Positions 1 to 10,815 of a stretch of DNA of 64,000 bases are shown here, one piece after another. Positions within the stretch are counted from its first letter, which is position 1; each line of letters begins with the position of its first letter. The stretch lies in contig NC_089494.1 of NCBI RefSeq assembly GCF_036850765.1, positions 229,790,779-229,854,778 on the forward strand. The letters are read 5' to 3'. The stretch is from Saccopteryx bilineata. Its lineage: Eukaryota > Chordata > Mammalia > Chiroptera > Emballonuridae. The translations under genes were made by a program, and so were the position numbers. The notes below the pieces were generated by a model. That model had not been told where the DNA came from and did not search any database. It worked only from the letters and a program-made list of their open reading frames with translations.

Positions 1-8
1 TTAGAGAG

Positions 9-54
<46 letters not shown>

Positions 55-176
55 AGAGAGGAGCTGGAAGCATCAACTCCCATATGTGCCTTGACCAGGC
101 AAGCCTAGGGTTTCGAACCGGCGACCTCAGCATTTCCAGGTCGACGCTTTATCCACTGCGCCACCACAGGTCAGGC
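1..176 (-). repeat. SINE-C
   Basis: Minus-strand copy with a GA-rich run at the left (reverse of the TC-rich 3' part) and GCGCCACCACAGGTCAGGC at the right; the tail is cut by the window edge. Confidence 0.92.
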
Positions 177-234
177 GATGGTGTACTTTTTTAACAGGAA
201 AAAGTTCAGGGCCTTTTTTTTGCAGCCTTTAGTA

Positions 235-570
235 CAGGGGTCCCCAAACTACGGCCCGCGGGCCGCATGCGGCCCCCTGAGGCCATTTATCCGGCCCCCG
301 CCGCACTTCTGGAAGGGGCACCTCTTTCATTGGTGGTCAGTGAGAGGAGCATAGTTTCCATTGAAATACTGGTCGGTTTGTTGATTTAAATTTACTTGTT
401 CTTTATTTTAAATATTGTATTTGTTCCCTTTTTGTTTTTTTTTTTACTTTAAAATAAGATATGTGCAGTGTGCATAGGGATTTGTTCATAGTTTTTTTTT
501 ATAGTACGGCCCTCCAACAGTCTGAGGGACAGTGAACTGGCCCCCTGTGTAAAAAGTTTGGGGACCCCTG
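235..570. mobile_element. hAT MITE, full-length, 336 bp
   Basis: Terminal inverted repeats CAGGGGTCCCCAAACT and AGTTTGGGGACCCCTG bound the element, and a perfect 8-bp duplication CTTTAGTA flanks it (227-234 and 571-578), as expected for hAT. It has no coding capacity. Confidence 0.92.
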
Positions 571-1129
571 CTTTAGTACTTAATCAGACCCTCTGTGATC
601 ACGGGACCTGTGTTGTACTGAGCCTTGACCAGCAGGTGGCAGTGAGGTACAGCAATACCAAATAATAGCCCCAGTTGCCATCAAAAATAGCAGAAAGATA
701 AAGGCTATTTTTGCATACTGCCTGGCACCAGATGTTTTACTTTAGTGTTTTGGAGTATTTTAGAGGAAGAATGTTTTAAGAAAGATATGAAACATAAATA
801 CAGTTTCCCTAATCAATAGCATGTAGACCCCACCCACCACCCATATTATCATTATTTGTTAGGAGGAGCTCCATGCTTCAGAGTTTTGCCACACAAAAAT
901 TAGTTTCTCCTAAGATGTTTATTTTTTTTCCTTATTATCCTGAAGGAGAGACATTCAAAACTGTTATACGCAAAACTAAAAGAATTTCATGTTGAGAAAG
1001 AACTGCCAAAGCGATCATAGCAGCACCACGGGCCAGTGGCTGGCAGAAAGATCACAATCAGTTAAACCCCAGGGTCCTTCCCGACGATGATGCCCAAGAT
1101 CCTTGATATAAGTGTTTAAAAATAGTAGC
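571..1129. other. No feature recognised
   Basis: AT-rich unique-looking sequence after the hAT duplication; no gene or named repeat seen. Confidence 0.5.
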
Positions 1130-1330
1130 TAACGTGTCCATGGGGCTGGCTCTGGGCCAATCATTGTTCTAAGTTCTTCATAATGTTTTATTGACTTCAG
1201 TAATGTTCACAACAATCTCATCAGGTGACACTATTACTACCATTGTTTTCAAATGTGGAAACTGAACCACAGAGAGGTTAAAAATGGACTGAGGTCACAC
1301 AGCAAGTGACAGAGTGGGACGTTGAGTCTA
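1130..1330 (+). repeat. MIR
   Basis: AAACTGAACCACAGAGAGGT and GTCACACAGCAAGTGACAGA are the MIR core region. Confidence 0.75.
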
Positions 1331-1564
1331 GGCAGCCTGGCTCATGAATTAAGATGCTTAGCCACCTGCTACTGCCTTTGCTACAAAGCCAGTCCTATTT
1401 TTATCGTTTCCAAAGAGAGCATCATTACAAAACAATCAGTAGAACATACCCTGAGGACAGTAATATCGCAATTTTCTGGTCATTTTAACAGTAATGAAAA
1501 GGATGCTAGGATGCTACCACTAAGTCTGCTTCTCGTCTCCGGGTTACAAAAGCTGCATTGCCCA

Positions 1565-1950
1565 GCCCTGGCCGGTTGGCTCAGCAGTAGAGCGTTGGCC
1601 TGGCGTGTGGGGGACCCGGGTTCGATTCCCGGCCAGGGCACATAGGAGAAGCGCCCATTTGCTTCTCCACCCCCACCCCCTCCTTCCTCTCTGTCTCTCT
1701 CTTCCCCTCCCCGCAGCCAAGGCTCCATTGGAGCAAAGATGGCCCGGGCGCTGGGGATGGCTCCTTGGCCTCTGCCCCAGGCGCTGGAGTGGATCTGGTC
1801 GCGGCAGAGCATCGCCCCCTGGTGGGCAGAGCATCGCCCCTGGTGGGTGTGCCGGGTGGATCCCGGTCGGGCGCATGCGGGAGTCTGTCTGACTGTCTCT
1901 CCCCGTTTCCAGCTTCAGAAAAGTACAAAAAAAAAAAAAAAAAAAAAAAA
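1565..1950 (+). repeat. SINE-A
   Basis: tRNA-like head GCCCTGGCCGGTTGGCTCAG with B-box GGTTCGATTCC, full body and A-tail. Target duplication AGCTGCATTGCCCA on both sides. CTCF-type core at 1813-1825, reverse orientation. Confidence 0.95.
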
Positions 1951-2229
1951 AGCTGCATTGCCCAAGAGTGGAAGAAGAGAACGAGAACTTGACCTCACTA
2001 GCTTTTCTCTCACGGGGACTGACCAGGGTAGCTGCCAGCTCTCGGACTCTGCCTGGCCCCTGTGATTTTTCTCCACTCTGCATTCCCCTTAAGTTATTTA
2101 ATATCTCCTTTCTTCGCTGTGAAACTCTGAAAAAATAGACTGTGCTCACATCCCCCACCGCCTAGTCATTTACTCGTTTCTCAACTTCAACTGAGCTTCT
2201 GCTCATCCGCTCCCGGGAAGCGGACCTCA

Positions 2230-3085
2230 GTGAAGTCACCAAGAACCTTTGATCAGTCACCTGCACCTCTCATAGCCTCCGCCATCACCCTTCTCCACCT
2301 GGACCCTCCTACACCTCTGTCTTTTCATCCTTTTCACGCCTCATCTGCTGACTCCCCTCCTCTTCCCTTCTCTTCTCTCATTCTCCACCTCTCCCTGGCC
2401 CTCTCATCCACCAGGCCCCAGCGTAATGGACTGAGGATTTCCAACACCTGCTTGTCCCTGTCACTCTCCTTTGCTCCCATCTCTGATTTCCCGCTGTCCA
2501 TTCATTATATTTATACATCCCTCTTTGGATGTCTCCACTCAAAACAGCCTAAGGAGTGCCTTCTGCCCACCGGCCACATAGCTTTTCTCACATCCCCTAT
2601 TTCAGCGAACAGCACCGTCCTTCACCCAAGCTAGACGTCCAGCACCATCTACCGTCTTGTATCACTTCCCTGTCCCTGTGTTCATGAGGTCAGTGCTGGA
2701 GACTCTTCCCCTGACCCCTTGTCAGGCTTCACCCCCTCAGCCTCCACTCCCACCGCCTTTGCTCAGTCTCATACTCGTGCGGTCCAGCTTTGTACAGCAG
2801 CGTGTCTAGGAGTTTACTTTCCTAATTTACCTATCAGTTTACTGTCATACCCCCTGTCCCCTTCCTCACCTCCCAGCATTCACTCTGTCACACTGATCTT
2901 CCTCCAGTAAAGACTGATGGCATCACTGTCCTACTTTAAAACCCTTGATGGCGTCCCACTAAGGACAGGGTATGTTCCTTAGAATGCGATTTAAGGACTA
3001 TGGCGTCCAGTCCCAACTCGTGTTTCTCAGATCACCTCTGGCTACACGCTCGTTCTCCCCCTCACTCAGACACTCTGTACTTGGG
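2230..3085 (+). repeat. L2-like sequence
   Basis: The 2,900-3,085 part reads as a diverged L2 3' region (TTTAAAACCCTTGATGGCGT, then CTCAGACACTCTGTACTTGG). The pyrimidine-rich 2,230-2,840 part may be earlier L2; its small open frames are not gene-like. Confidence 0.5.
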
Positions 3086-3094
3086 CCACGCAGC

Positions 3095-3240
3095 TGGGCA
3101 GGGCAAAGGACATAAGCTTGCTAGGCAGACAGCCTGAGGTCAATACTAACTCTATCACTTCTAGCGACATGACTTTAGAACTATTATTTAATCTCTTTAT
3201 ACCTCAGTTTTTTTATTTACAAAATGGCTGCAATGATCCT
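3095..3240 (+). repeat. MIR
   Basis: ACCTCAGTTTTTTTATTTAC after a region with CTCTATCACTTCTAGCGACA fits MIR. Confidence 0.65.
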
Positions 3241-3292
3241 TTCCTAAGAAAGAATGCCTATTCGCTGAATAAATAAATATATATATATATAT

Positions 3293-3719
3293 ATTTTTTT
3301 TTTTTTTGCATTTTTCTGAAGCTGGAAACAGGGAGAGACAGTCAGACAGACTCCCGCATGCGCCCGACCGGGATCCACCCGGCACGCCCACCAGGGGCGA
3401 CGCTCTGCCCACCAGGGGGCGATGCTCTGCCCATCCTGGGCGTCGCCATGTTGCGACCCTCCTGGGTGTCGCCATGTTGCGACCAGAGCCACTCTAGCGC
3501 CTGGGGCAGAGGCCACAGAGCCATCCCCAGCGCCCGGGCCATCTTTGCTCCAATGGAGCCTTGGCTGCGGGAGGGGAAGAGAGAGACAGAGAGGAAGGCG
3601 CGGCGGAGGGGTGGAGAAGCAAATGGGCGCTTCTCCTATGTGTGTGCCCTGGCCGGGAATCGAACCCGGGTCCTCCGCACGCTAGGCCGACGCTCTACCG
3701 CTGAGCCAACCGGCCAGGG
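3293..3719 (-). repeat. SINE-A, subfamily with duplicated ATGGCGAC module
   Basis: Minus-strand full copy. It carries two copies of a ~26-bp module (GTCGCCATGTTGCGACC on the plus strand, within about 3,430-3,485) shared only with 35,805-36,249. CTCF-type core at 3409-3421. Confidence 0.94.
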
Positions 3720-4410
3720 CCATGAATAAATATTTACAGAGTGTCTACTATATACCAAATATCATGCTAAGAATTCAATCAGTGTTAGTTTCTTTTCTCT
3801 ACACTGCTTTCTTACCTTTGTTTTTTATTAAATTTATGAGGGTAATGTTGGTAAATAAAATTATATAACTTCTTCACTTTGTTAATGCAGATTTTTCTAC
3901 CTTAGCAGAATTGCCTTCCTCCTGCCCCTGCTCAAATCCTTCAAGGCCAGATTCAGAAGTTATCTGTGACATGAGGGAATGTCGCACATAGTTAATGAAG
4001 AAGGGGAACCCTCAGGGTACGGTTCAGCACTCCGTCCTCAGTACTTGGAACTGGTTATAATACAGTGCATTGCGTCAGCTTTCCAATGCATTCTTTCTTC
4101 CTCTTTGAAAGTAGGAATTATGTCTTATGTACATTTGCATCTGCTGCATTTAAATATGTACATAAAATACATTCAAGAGAAAAAAATACAGTGTTATCTA
4201 TTGTTACCAAGGTGTCACCACTCAGCATGGTTCTCTGGAAATTATTTATAAATACTCTGTGTTGAAGTGCCCAGAACATTTTCAAACTGCCTTCCAAATT
4301 GTGCTGAATAACTTCCTGTCTTGATATAATAAAACCTTAATTTGATATATGAAACAATAGAGAAAAACAGGTTTGAATGAGCTATGCCTGTTTTTTCTAA
4401 TATTTGTATT
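3720..4410. other. Intergenic, little seen
   Basis: AT-rich; a short L2-like piece may lie at 3,900-3,960. Small open frames are not gene-like. Confidence 0.5.
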
Positions 4411-4425
4411 AGAAAATAGTTGTTG

Positions 4426-4550
4426 GCCTGACCTGTGGTGGCGCAGTGGATAAAGCGTCGACCTGGAAATGCTGAGGTCGCCGGTTCGAAACCCTGGGCT
4501 TGCTTGGTCAAGGCACATATGGGAGTTGATGCTTCCAGCTCCTCCCCCCT

Positions 4551-4588
<38 letters not shown>

Positions 4589-4628
4589 ATCTCTAAAAAA
4601 TGAATAAATAAAATTAAAAAAAAAAAAA
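4426..4628 (+). repeat. SINE-C
   Basis: Full copy; target duplication AGAAAATAGTTGTT on both sides. Confidence 0.94.
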
Positions 4629-4643
4629 AGAAAATAGTTGTTA

Positions 4644-4978
4644 ATTAGTTCGCTACAAAATAGCCATTGTTGTTTGTGTAATGTTTTGAATCAATGATGT
4701 TTAACAATATGTATTTGTTTCTGCTAATATTATCTACATTTTTGTTACTTGGGTGTTTTGTTTGTTTGTTTGTTTGTTTGTTTTTGGTCTGTCTCCCCAC
4801 CACTGAAATGTAAATGTTCAAAAAGTCACAAATCTTATTTATGAGTTCATGGGGCAGTGCCCAAAGTCTGAAAACAGTGTTTAATATTTGTTGACTAGAT
4901 GATGAATAATGTATACTGTGTTTTAATTCTTAATACAATGTAAATTATTAAAACATAAAATGTGCACCAATATATTTA
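4644..4978. other. Intergenic, nothing but a short TTTG repeat
   Basis: A (TTTG)n run lies at about 4,757-4,783; the rest is AT-rich and unassigned. Confidence 0.5.
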
Positions 4979-4990
4979 AGAAACTAGGTG

Positions 4991-5341
4991 GCCTGACCAG
5001 GAGGTGGCACAGTGGGTGGAGTGTCGAACTGGGATGCAGGGAACCCGGGTTCGAGACCCTGGGGTCGCCGGCTTGGGCGTGGGCTCATCTGGTTTGAGCG
5101 GAAGCCCACCGGGTTGCTGGCTCCAGCGGGGGGGCTGCTCGGTCTGCTGAGGGCCCGCGGTCGGGGCATATATGAGGGAGCAGTCAGTGAGCAACTAGGG
5201 TGTTGCAGCGCGCAATGAGAAACTGGTGATTGATGCTTCTCATCTCTCTCCGTTCCTGTCTGTCTGTCCCTGTCTATCCCTCTCTCTGACTCGCTCTCTG
5301 TCTCTGTAAAAAAAATAGAAAAAAAGAAAGAAAAAGAAAAA
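4991..5341 (+). repeat. SINE-B
   Basis: Head GCCTGACCAGGAGGTGGCAC, full body, TC-rich 3' part and A-tail; target duplication AGAAACTAGGTG on both sides. Confidence 0.94.
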
Positions 5342-5689
5342 AGAAACTAGGTGAATTATAACCAAATGGCCTACCATCTGTAGATATCTCTACTTGTATG
5401 ATCCACTAACACCTCAAGGTCTCACACCTGATGTCTATTTGAGTTTCTAACTCACATTCTATAGCTAAACCTTTAACCACACTTCATTCGAACCAAATCC
5501 CAACCCCCCTAACTTGACTTCTTTAAAGACACCCTTTCTCTTTTCCTTACTTGGAAGTGTAGGCCATCTAATGTGACCTTCTCAAGTTCCTTCTTTTCTG
5601 TTTCAGAGTGAAGTCATCATTGACTTGACTCACGGTTCCTGTTCCAAGCCTCACACTGCTTCACCTCTCGACATTTCCTCTTTTCCCAG

Positions 5690-5890
5690 AATCCTCTTTC
5701 CAGCCCCATATGCCCAAATCCTTCTCATCCCTCACAGCTTATTACAGAAACAGGCTTCTCCATGAAATCTTTCTGGATCTCACCAGTCAGAGGGAATTCT
5801 TCCCTCATCTGACTTTACTCAGCACTTTAGGGACATTTCCTTTAGGGCATCTTAACAACAAGGCCGACTTTGCTCAAGACACTGTGTGTC
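5690..5890 (+). repeat. L2-like 3' fragment
   Basis: TCTCCATGAAATCTTTCTGG and TTTACTCAGCACTTTAGGGA follow the usual L2 3'-end order. Confidence 0.5.
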
Positions 5891-5936
5891 GGGAAGGTTG
5901 AGAGAACATGGTTCCAGCCCTGGCAGAGTTTCCTAT

Positions 5937-6468
5937 TGTTGGGCAAATAAGTTTGTAAAATTTGTATTTTCTGGTTTTGCTCACTTTTATTGTTAAAAAT
6001 GGCTGCTGCTCATGTGATAATGCTCCCACGTGATACAGCTAATTACCTTCCTGCTTGGGAAGGGGCTTGGTTATGCTAATGTGTGCTGGAGGAGGGGTGG
6101 TTTCTCCGAAAAGTTTTAAAAGGAGGAGCTAGGAGGCCATTTTGGAGGAGACCGCGTTGTTGCAGGGAAGAGGCCATGTGGTTGCAGAAGAGGCAGGCAG
6201 CTAGATGGCGGGGATCTGAAGGGGAGCAGAGTTGGGGGCCTTTGATTCTAGGAAAAACCAGAAAGACTCTCCTGGTTGTGGAACCGGAGAACATGTGAAT
6301 GGGTTTTGGTGCCCGAGTGTTTGTTTTCACTCGCTTGCCAGTGTGAGCTAGAATAAAGGATGGCCCACCAGTTCTTGGCTCTGTTGTTTCATTACGATTT
6401 ATCCAAATCAAATGCAAACCTGCACGAGCCAGGTGGCTGTGATGGTGGCCATAACTACTGGCCATACA
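5937..6468 (+). mobile_element. Solo endogenous-retrovirus LTR, 532 bp
   Basis: The element begins TGTTGGGC and ends CCATACA (TG...CA ends) and is flanked by a 5-bp duplication CCTAT (5932-5936 and 6469-6473). Inside are an octamer-like TTATGCTAAT (6071-6080), a TATA-like TTTTAAA (6114-6120) and AATAAA (6352-6357), in LTR order. No internal retroviral genes are beside it, so it is a solo LTR. Family not identified; the 5-bp duplication is compatible with several ERV classes. Confidence 0.8.
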
Positions 6469-6473
6469 CCTAT

Positions 6474-7189
6474 CTAGAAGAACTGAAGTCCAGTAACCAA
6501 CTGTGAAAGCCATATTACTAAGAATGTTTAAGATCCCTTCCTAGAATATTAGCTACTGAAAACAGATCTTTGGTTTTCTCATGTTTATAACCCACAGAGC
6601 ACCTTGTATGGTACTTTGCGTTAGGTAAATGTATGATTCTAGGTTACTTGAGAAGATTCTGGCTTTCTGAACAAAAATGTGCTTGCCTGTCCTTCACATA
6701 ACATTGTCCAGAGAAAGTCTTCCACCATCATTCCCAGAATAAGGTAGGTTTCCCCATGATCAGTCAGCAGGTACAGAAGAAAAGGCTGTGTGCTAAAAAA
6801 AAAAAAGAGAGATTGCTCCTTCTTGTTATTTAAATTTAGCCTGGATGAAATGAGGACTGGAGCCGAAAAGGGGAAGGAGGTGAAGGACAGGATGGTTAAG
6901 AGATGCTGAAACCGGGAAGAACCCTGAGCTGGCAGATGGTTATTTTCCATAAGGAAGAAAAGAAAAGAGGAGGGAGAGAGACAGAAAATCAATGAGGGAG
7001 AGGACCGGGGAGGGAAGGAAAGGGAAAGAAAGGAGAGGAGAGGAGAGCTTGCTGGGGAGAATGCATTGGTGTTATGCCGGCCAGGAGCTAACTAGAAGTT
7101 TTCTGTTTTGTTTTGTTTTTAATAAGTTATGTAAGTGTTTTGTTGTTTTTAATGCTTTCCAAATATATGCCACAGCATAGACAAATCTA
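6474..7189. other. Intergenic with purine-rich tract
   Basis: A GGAAA/GAGAGG-rich stretch lies at about 6,945-7,050; otherwise nothing is recognised. Confidence 0.5.
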
Positions 7190-7519
7190 AAAAAACAATA
7201 TACAAGTGAAATTATATAAATGAAAGAAGCCAGTCCCAAAAGGCCACATATTATATGGTTTTATTTACATGAAATGTCCAGAATAGGCAAGTCCATCAAG
7301 ACAGAAAGTACACTAGTGGCTCCCAGGTGCTAGAGGAGCAGGAAGTAGGGTCTGAGTCCCAAAGGGTCTGGGTCTCTTTTTGGGGTGATGTGATGTTCTG
7401 AAACAAGAGTAGATGATTGGGCTATTTTGTGAAATACTCTTTAAAAAAACACTAAATAATGTATTTTAAGAAGGAGAATTTTATGGTATATAAATTATAT
7501 CTTAATAAAACTATGCTTA
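7190..7519 (+). mobile_element. L1 3' end
   Basis: GAAGCCAGTCCCAAAAGGCC and TTATGGTATATAAATTATAT are typical of an old L1 ORF2 end and 3' UTR. Confidence 0.7.
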
Positions 7520-7915
7520 GGTCCTGGCCGGTTGGCTCAGCGGTAGAGCGTCGGCCTGGCGTGCGGGGGACCCGGGTTCGATTCCCGGCCAGGGCACATA
7601 GGAGAGGCGCCCATTTGCTTCTCCACCCCCACCCCCTCCTTCCTCTCTGTCTCTCTCTTCCCCTCCCACAGCCAAGGCTCCATTGGAGCAAAGATGGCCC
7701 GGGCGCTGGGGATGGCTCCTTGGCCTCTGCCCAGGCGCTAGAGTGGCTCTGGTCACGGCAGAGCGACGCCCTGGAGGGGCAGAGCATCGCCCCCTGGTGG
7801 GCAGAGCGTCGCCCCTGGTGGGCGTGCCAGGTGGATCCCGATCGGGCGCATGCGGGAGTCTGTCTGACTGTCTCTCCCCGCTTCCAGCTTCAGAAAAATA
7901 CAAAAACAAAAAACA
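7520..7915 (+). repeat. SINE-A inserted at the end of an L1
   Basis: Full copy with an A-rich tail; target duplication around AAAACTATGCTTA at 7504-7519 and 7916-7930. CTCF-type core at 7788-7800. Confidence 0.95.
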
Positions 7916-7930
7916 AAAAAACTATGCTTA

Positions 7931-8468
7931 AGAAAAAGAAAAAAACTCTTCTTAATAAAACGTGAATGTCCAGGAAAAAGGTCTCTCTCCAACCCACTAA
8001 GTCCCCTGTCAGCCTTTCCTTTACCAAACCCCCAAACTGTACAAATTATTTGGCCAATTAATGTTAATTCTGCAAGCTAAAATTAGGGAGATATTTTTTC
8101 TTTTTATTTAAGAAATCATCCTTAAAATCCATATTCATTCACATGTCTGTTTTTAATTGTGCTGTTAGTTGGCCTTTAAGAAAAACAAAAATTGGGATAG
8201 GTGTAACTTCTTACATTTACAGTCTAATTAGGTAATAAAGAATGTATTCACATGTCAAAGGTAAATAGTACAAGAGTTAAAATACAAGAGATGGCAAAAA
8301 AAAAAAAAAACCCCACAAAAGTGCTTCAATTAATCAAGAGACTATTTCTAACAACTTTATTTTCTGTCCAGAAAATTGAGTACAACCTAAATACAACATT
8401 GAGCATGATTAAATTTGAGTGCTCCAAATGGAAAAAATATATATTTTTGAAGGAATATAGAATAATAT
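7931..8468. other. No feature recognised
   Basis: AT-rich sequence between SINE copies, with an A-run at 8,296-8,310. Confidence 0.5.
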
Positions 8469-8482
8469 AAGAAAATGTTCGT

Positions 8483-8846
8483 GCCTGACCAGGCGGTGGC
8501 GCAGTGGATAGAGCATCGGGATGCAGAGGACCCAGGTTCGAGACCCCAAGGTCACCAGCTTGAGCACGGGCTCATCTGGTTTGAGCAAAAGCCCACCAGC
8601 TTGAACCCAAGGTTGCTGGCTCCAGCAAGGGGTTACTCGGTCTGCTGAAGGCCCGCAGTCAAGGCACATATGAGAAAGCAATCAATGAACAACTAAGGTG
8701 TTGCAACGCGCAATGAAAAACTAATGATTGATGCTTCTCATCTCTCTCCATTCCTGTCTGTCTGTCCCTGTCTATCCCTCTCTCTAATTCACTCTCTGTC
8801 TCTGTAAAATAAATAAATAAAAATTGAAAAAAAAAAGAAAAGAAAA
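8483..8846 (+). repeat. SINE-B
   Basis: Full copy; target duplication AAGAAAATGTTCGT (8469-8482 and 8847-8860). Confidence 0.95.
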
Positions 8847-8896
8847 AGAAAATGTTCGTGAAATGAGCTCAAAAAAAGACATGAAGCAGCTTACAG

Positions 8897-9281
8897 GCCC
8901 TGGACGGTTGGCTCAGCAGTATAGCATCAGTCCAACTTATGGAAGTCCCAGGTTCAGTTCCCAGTCAGAGCACACAGGAGAAGCAATCATTTGCTTCTCC
9001 ACCCTCCCCTCTCCTTTCTCTCCTTTTCTCTTCCCCTCCCACAGCCATAGCTCAATTGGTTCAAGCAAGTTGGCCCTGAGTGCTGAGGCCCTGGGTGCTG
9101 AGGATGACTGTGGAGCCTATACCTCAGGTGCTAAAAATAGCTAGGGTGTCAAGCAACCAACAATGGGTCCCAGATGGGCAGAACATTGCCCCAGAGGGGG
9201 CTTGCCAGGTGGATCCCAGTTGGGGTGCATGCAGGAGTCTGTCTATCTGCCTCCCCTCCTCTCACTTAAAAAAAAAAAAGT
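8897..9281 (+). repeat. SINE-A, older diverged subfamily
   Basis: Head and body are recognisable but diverged, with TTGGTTCAAGCAAGTTGGCC in place of the GGAGCAAAGATGGCC segment. It lacks the CTCF-type core. Confidence 0.85.
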
Positions 9282-9810
9282 TTACAAAGTATGATCCCAA
9301 CTTTATCAAATATATTCACGGGTAAGTAGAGAAAAGACTAGAAGGAACTGTTCAAAATATTCACTGACATAAAATTACAGGCTTATCAAACTTGGATATG
9401 AACCTGTGGTACTTTATTTTAATTTTTAAACTTTATTTAAAACTGGAAATACTTAAATATTATTAAAAAAAAACTTAAAAGATACAAATGGGTATACAAT
9501 GAAAAGTAATTCTCTTTCTCACATCTGTCCCTTAGTCTTTGGTTTCCCCGCCCCTGGCGGCAGTAGGCTGGTTCCTTGGAGGAGCAGTTACTCTGGAGAG
9601 AAGACACTAGGGACTCTTCCTTCCAGCAACCTCCCCTTTCCACAAATTCACTCTTAAAGGATGTTAGCATGTGCCTTTCCATAGCAAAAAGCCTAGGCCG
9701 ATATTTGGGGAGTCTTCTGGCCCCACAACTTCCCTCCACTTTGCTCCCTGATGCTTAATATCTTTTCAACTGGAACAGAGCTTTTCGCTCACAGTAAAGG
9801 TAAAAGACCT
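9282..9810. other. No feature recognised
   Basis: Partly AT-rich, partly unique-looking; no homology recognised. Confidence 0.5.
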
Positions 9811-9825
9811 AAATGTAAATGTTGG

Positions 9826-9850
9826 TGACCAGGCGGTGGCACAGTGGATA
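9826..9850 (+). repeat. 25-nt SINE-B head fragment flanked by target duplication
   Basis: The 25 nt match the very start of SINE-B (tgaccaggcggtggcacag...) and then stop with no body or A-tail. Flanking copies AAATGTAAATGTTGG (9811-9825) and AAATGTAAACATTGG (9851-9865) match at 13 of 15 bases. Both mismatches are what a single ancestral CpG would give after independent decay in the two copies. Confidence 0.72.
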
Positions 9851-9992
9851 AAATGTAAACATTGGGTTGGTTCAATACTGCAAACTTGTCATTGCACAGG
9901 TCAAAGACTGGTCCCGATCTAGCTGACTGCCCCCGGTGGATCTGACGGATGTCCACCGATCCTCCTCCTCTAATCTCCTGTCCCTCTGGTCC

Positions 9993-10230
9993 AGGGTTCC
10001 CCAAACTTTGGTCATTCACATGCCCTCCTCAGGATTTTGCTTATCGACTGTTCTATTACTTAATTTTTTTCCTTTAAATGAACTCACATTTTCTTCTTAA
10101 ATACATGCACTTTAAGAGAAGTTTTTATATTGTATAGTAGTTTTAGAGGTCACAGTTGAATATAACTAGTAATATTTTAAAATGTGTTCAGGTACCTAGG
10201 TGTTATGTATGAGATGTTAGAAATCCAGAA
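9993..10230. mobile_element. Possible old hAT fragment
   Basis: Begins CAGGGTTCCCCAAACTTTGG, resembling a hAT terminus, followed by AT-rich sequence. No right end was identified, so the extent is uncertain. Confidence 0.35.
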
Positions 10231-10299
10231 CGGGAGAGGGGCGAGGAGCGAGCTCCGGAAGGTTCATGGGCACTTACCATGTCCTGGTACTTCGGTTGC

Positions 10300-10815
10300 A
10301 GTCCGTGCTGCCTTCACTTGCTAATTTAATCTTCCTAAAATACAAATCTGATGTTACTACTTTCCTGGTCAAAACTTGTTCCTGCCCACTGCTGCACATC
10401 CCTTATGGCAGAAAGTCCAACTCTTTAACTTAGCATGCGCAGCCTCTGCAGTACAACTCTAACTCTCTCTACTGTATTCATTTTATAAATAGTAGTTATT
10501 AAAGACTTGCTACGTGTTTTTCCACCTTTATCTTTCAATATCATCTTTAGTAGATAAATAAAGTACCACACTAACATTTTTTAACCCCAGGCCTATTTAA
10601 AGCCCAGAACCTGCCCTGCTCCTTCCTGTCTCTGTTCCTCTGCTGGTACGATTCTGTTCCCCCCACACACAGTGCCCTTGCACTGCCAGCCACCTCCCTC
10701 TCTCACAATCCTGCCCAGTGACAGGACTCAGCTCAAGTCTTTTCGCCTCCATGAGGCCATCCCACATCCCTCTGGACCAGAAATAGTCTCTCCCTCCCTT
10801 CTGTCCCATAGCCGT
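10300..10815 (+). repeat. L2 3' fragments
   Basis: Segments AGAAAGTCCAACTCTTTAAC, AGTGCCCTTGCACTGCCAGC and TTTTCGCCTCCATGAGGCCA are in L2 order. Confidence 0.65.

Noticed and set aside
1565..1640. Apparent tRNA genes at SINE heads
   Set aside because: Each is attached to a SINE body with target duplications; these are retroposons, not tRNA genes.
1544..2158. 204-codon open frame on the minus strand
   Set aside because: It runs across a SINE-A; the same peptide types recur in every SINE-A copy in both orientations.
6076..6513. 145-codon minus-strand frame
   Set aside because: It lies within and beyond a solo LTR and matches no known protein.
7459..7965. 168-codon open frame
   Set aside because: It is SINE-A plus its L1 target; not a gene.
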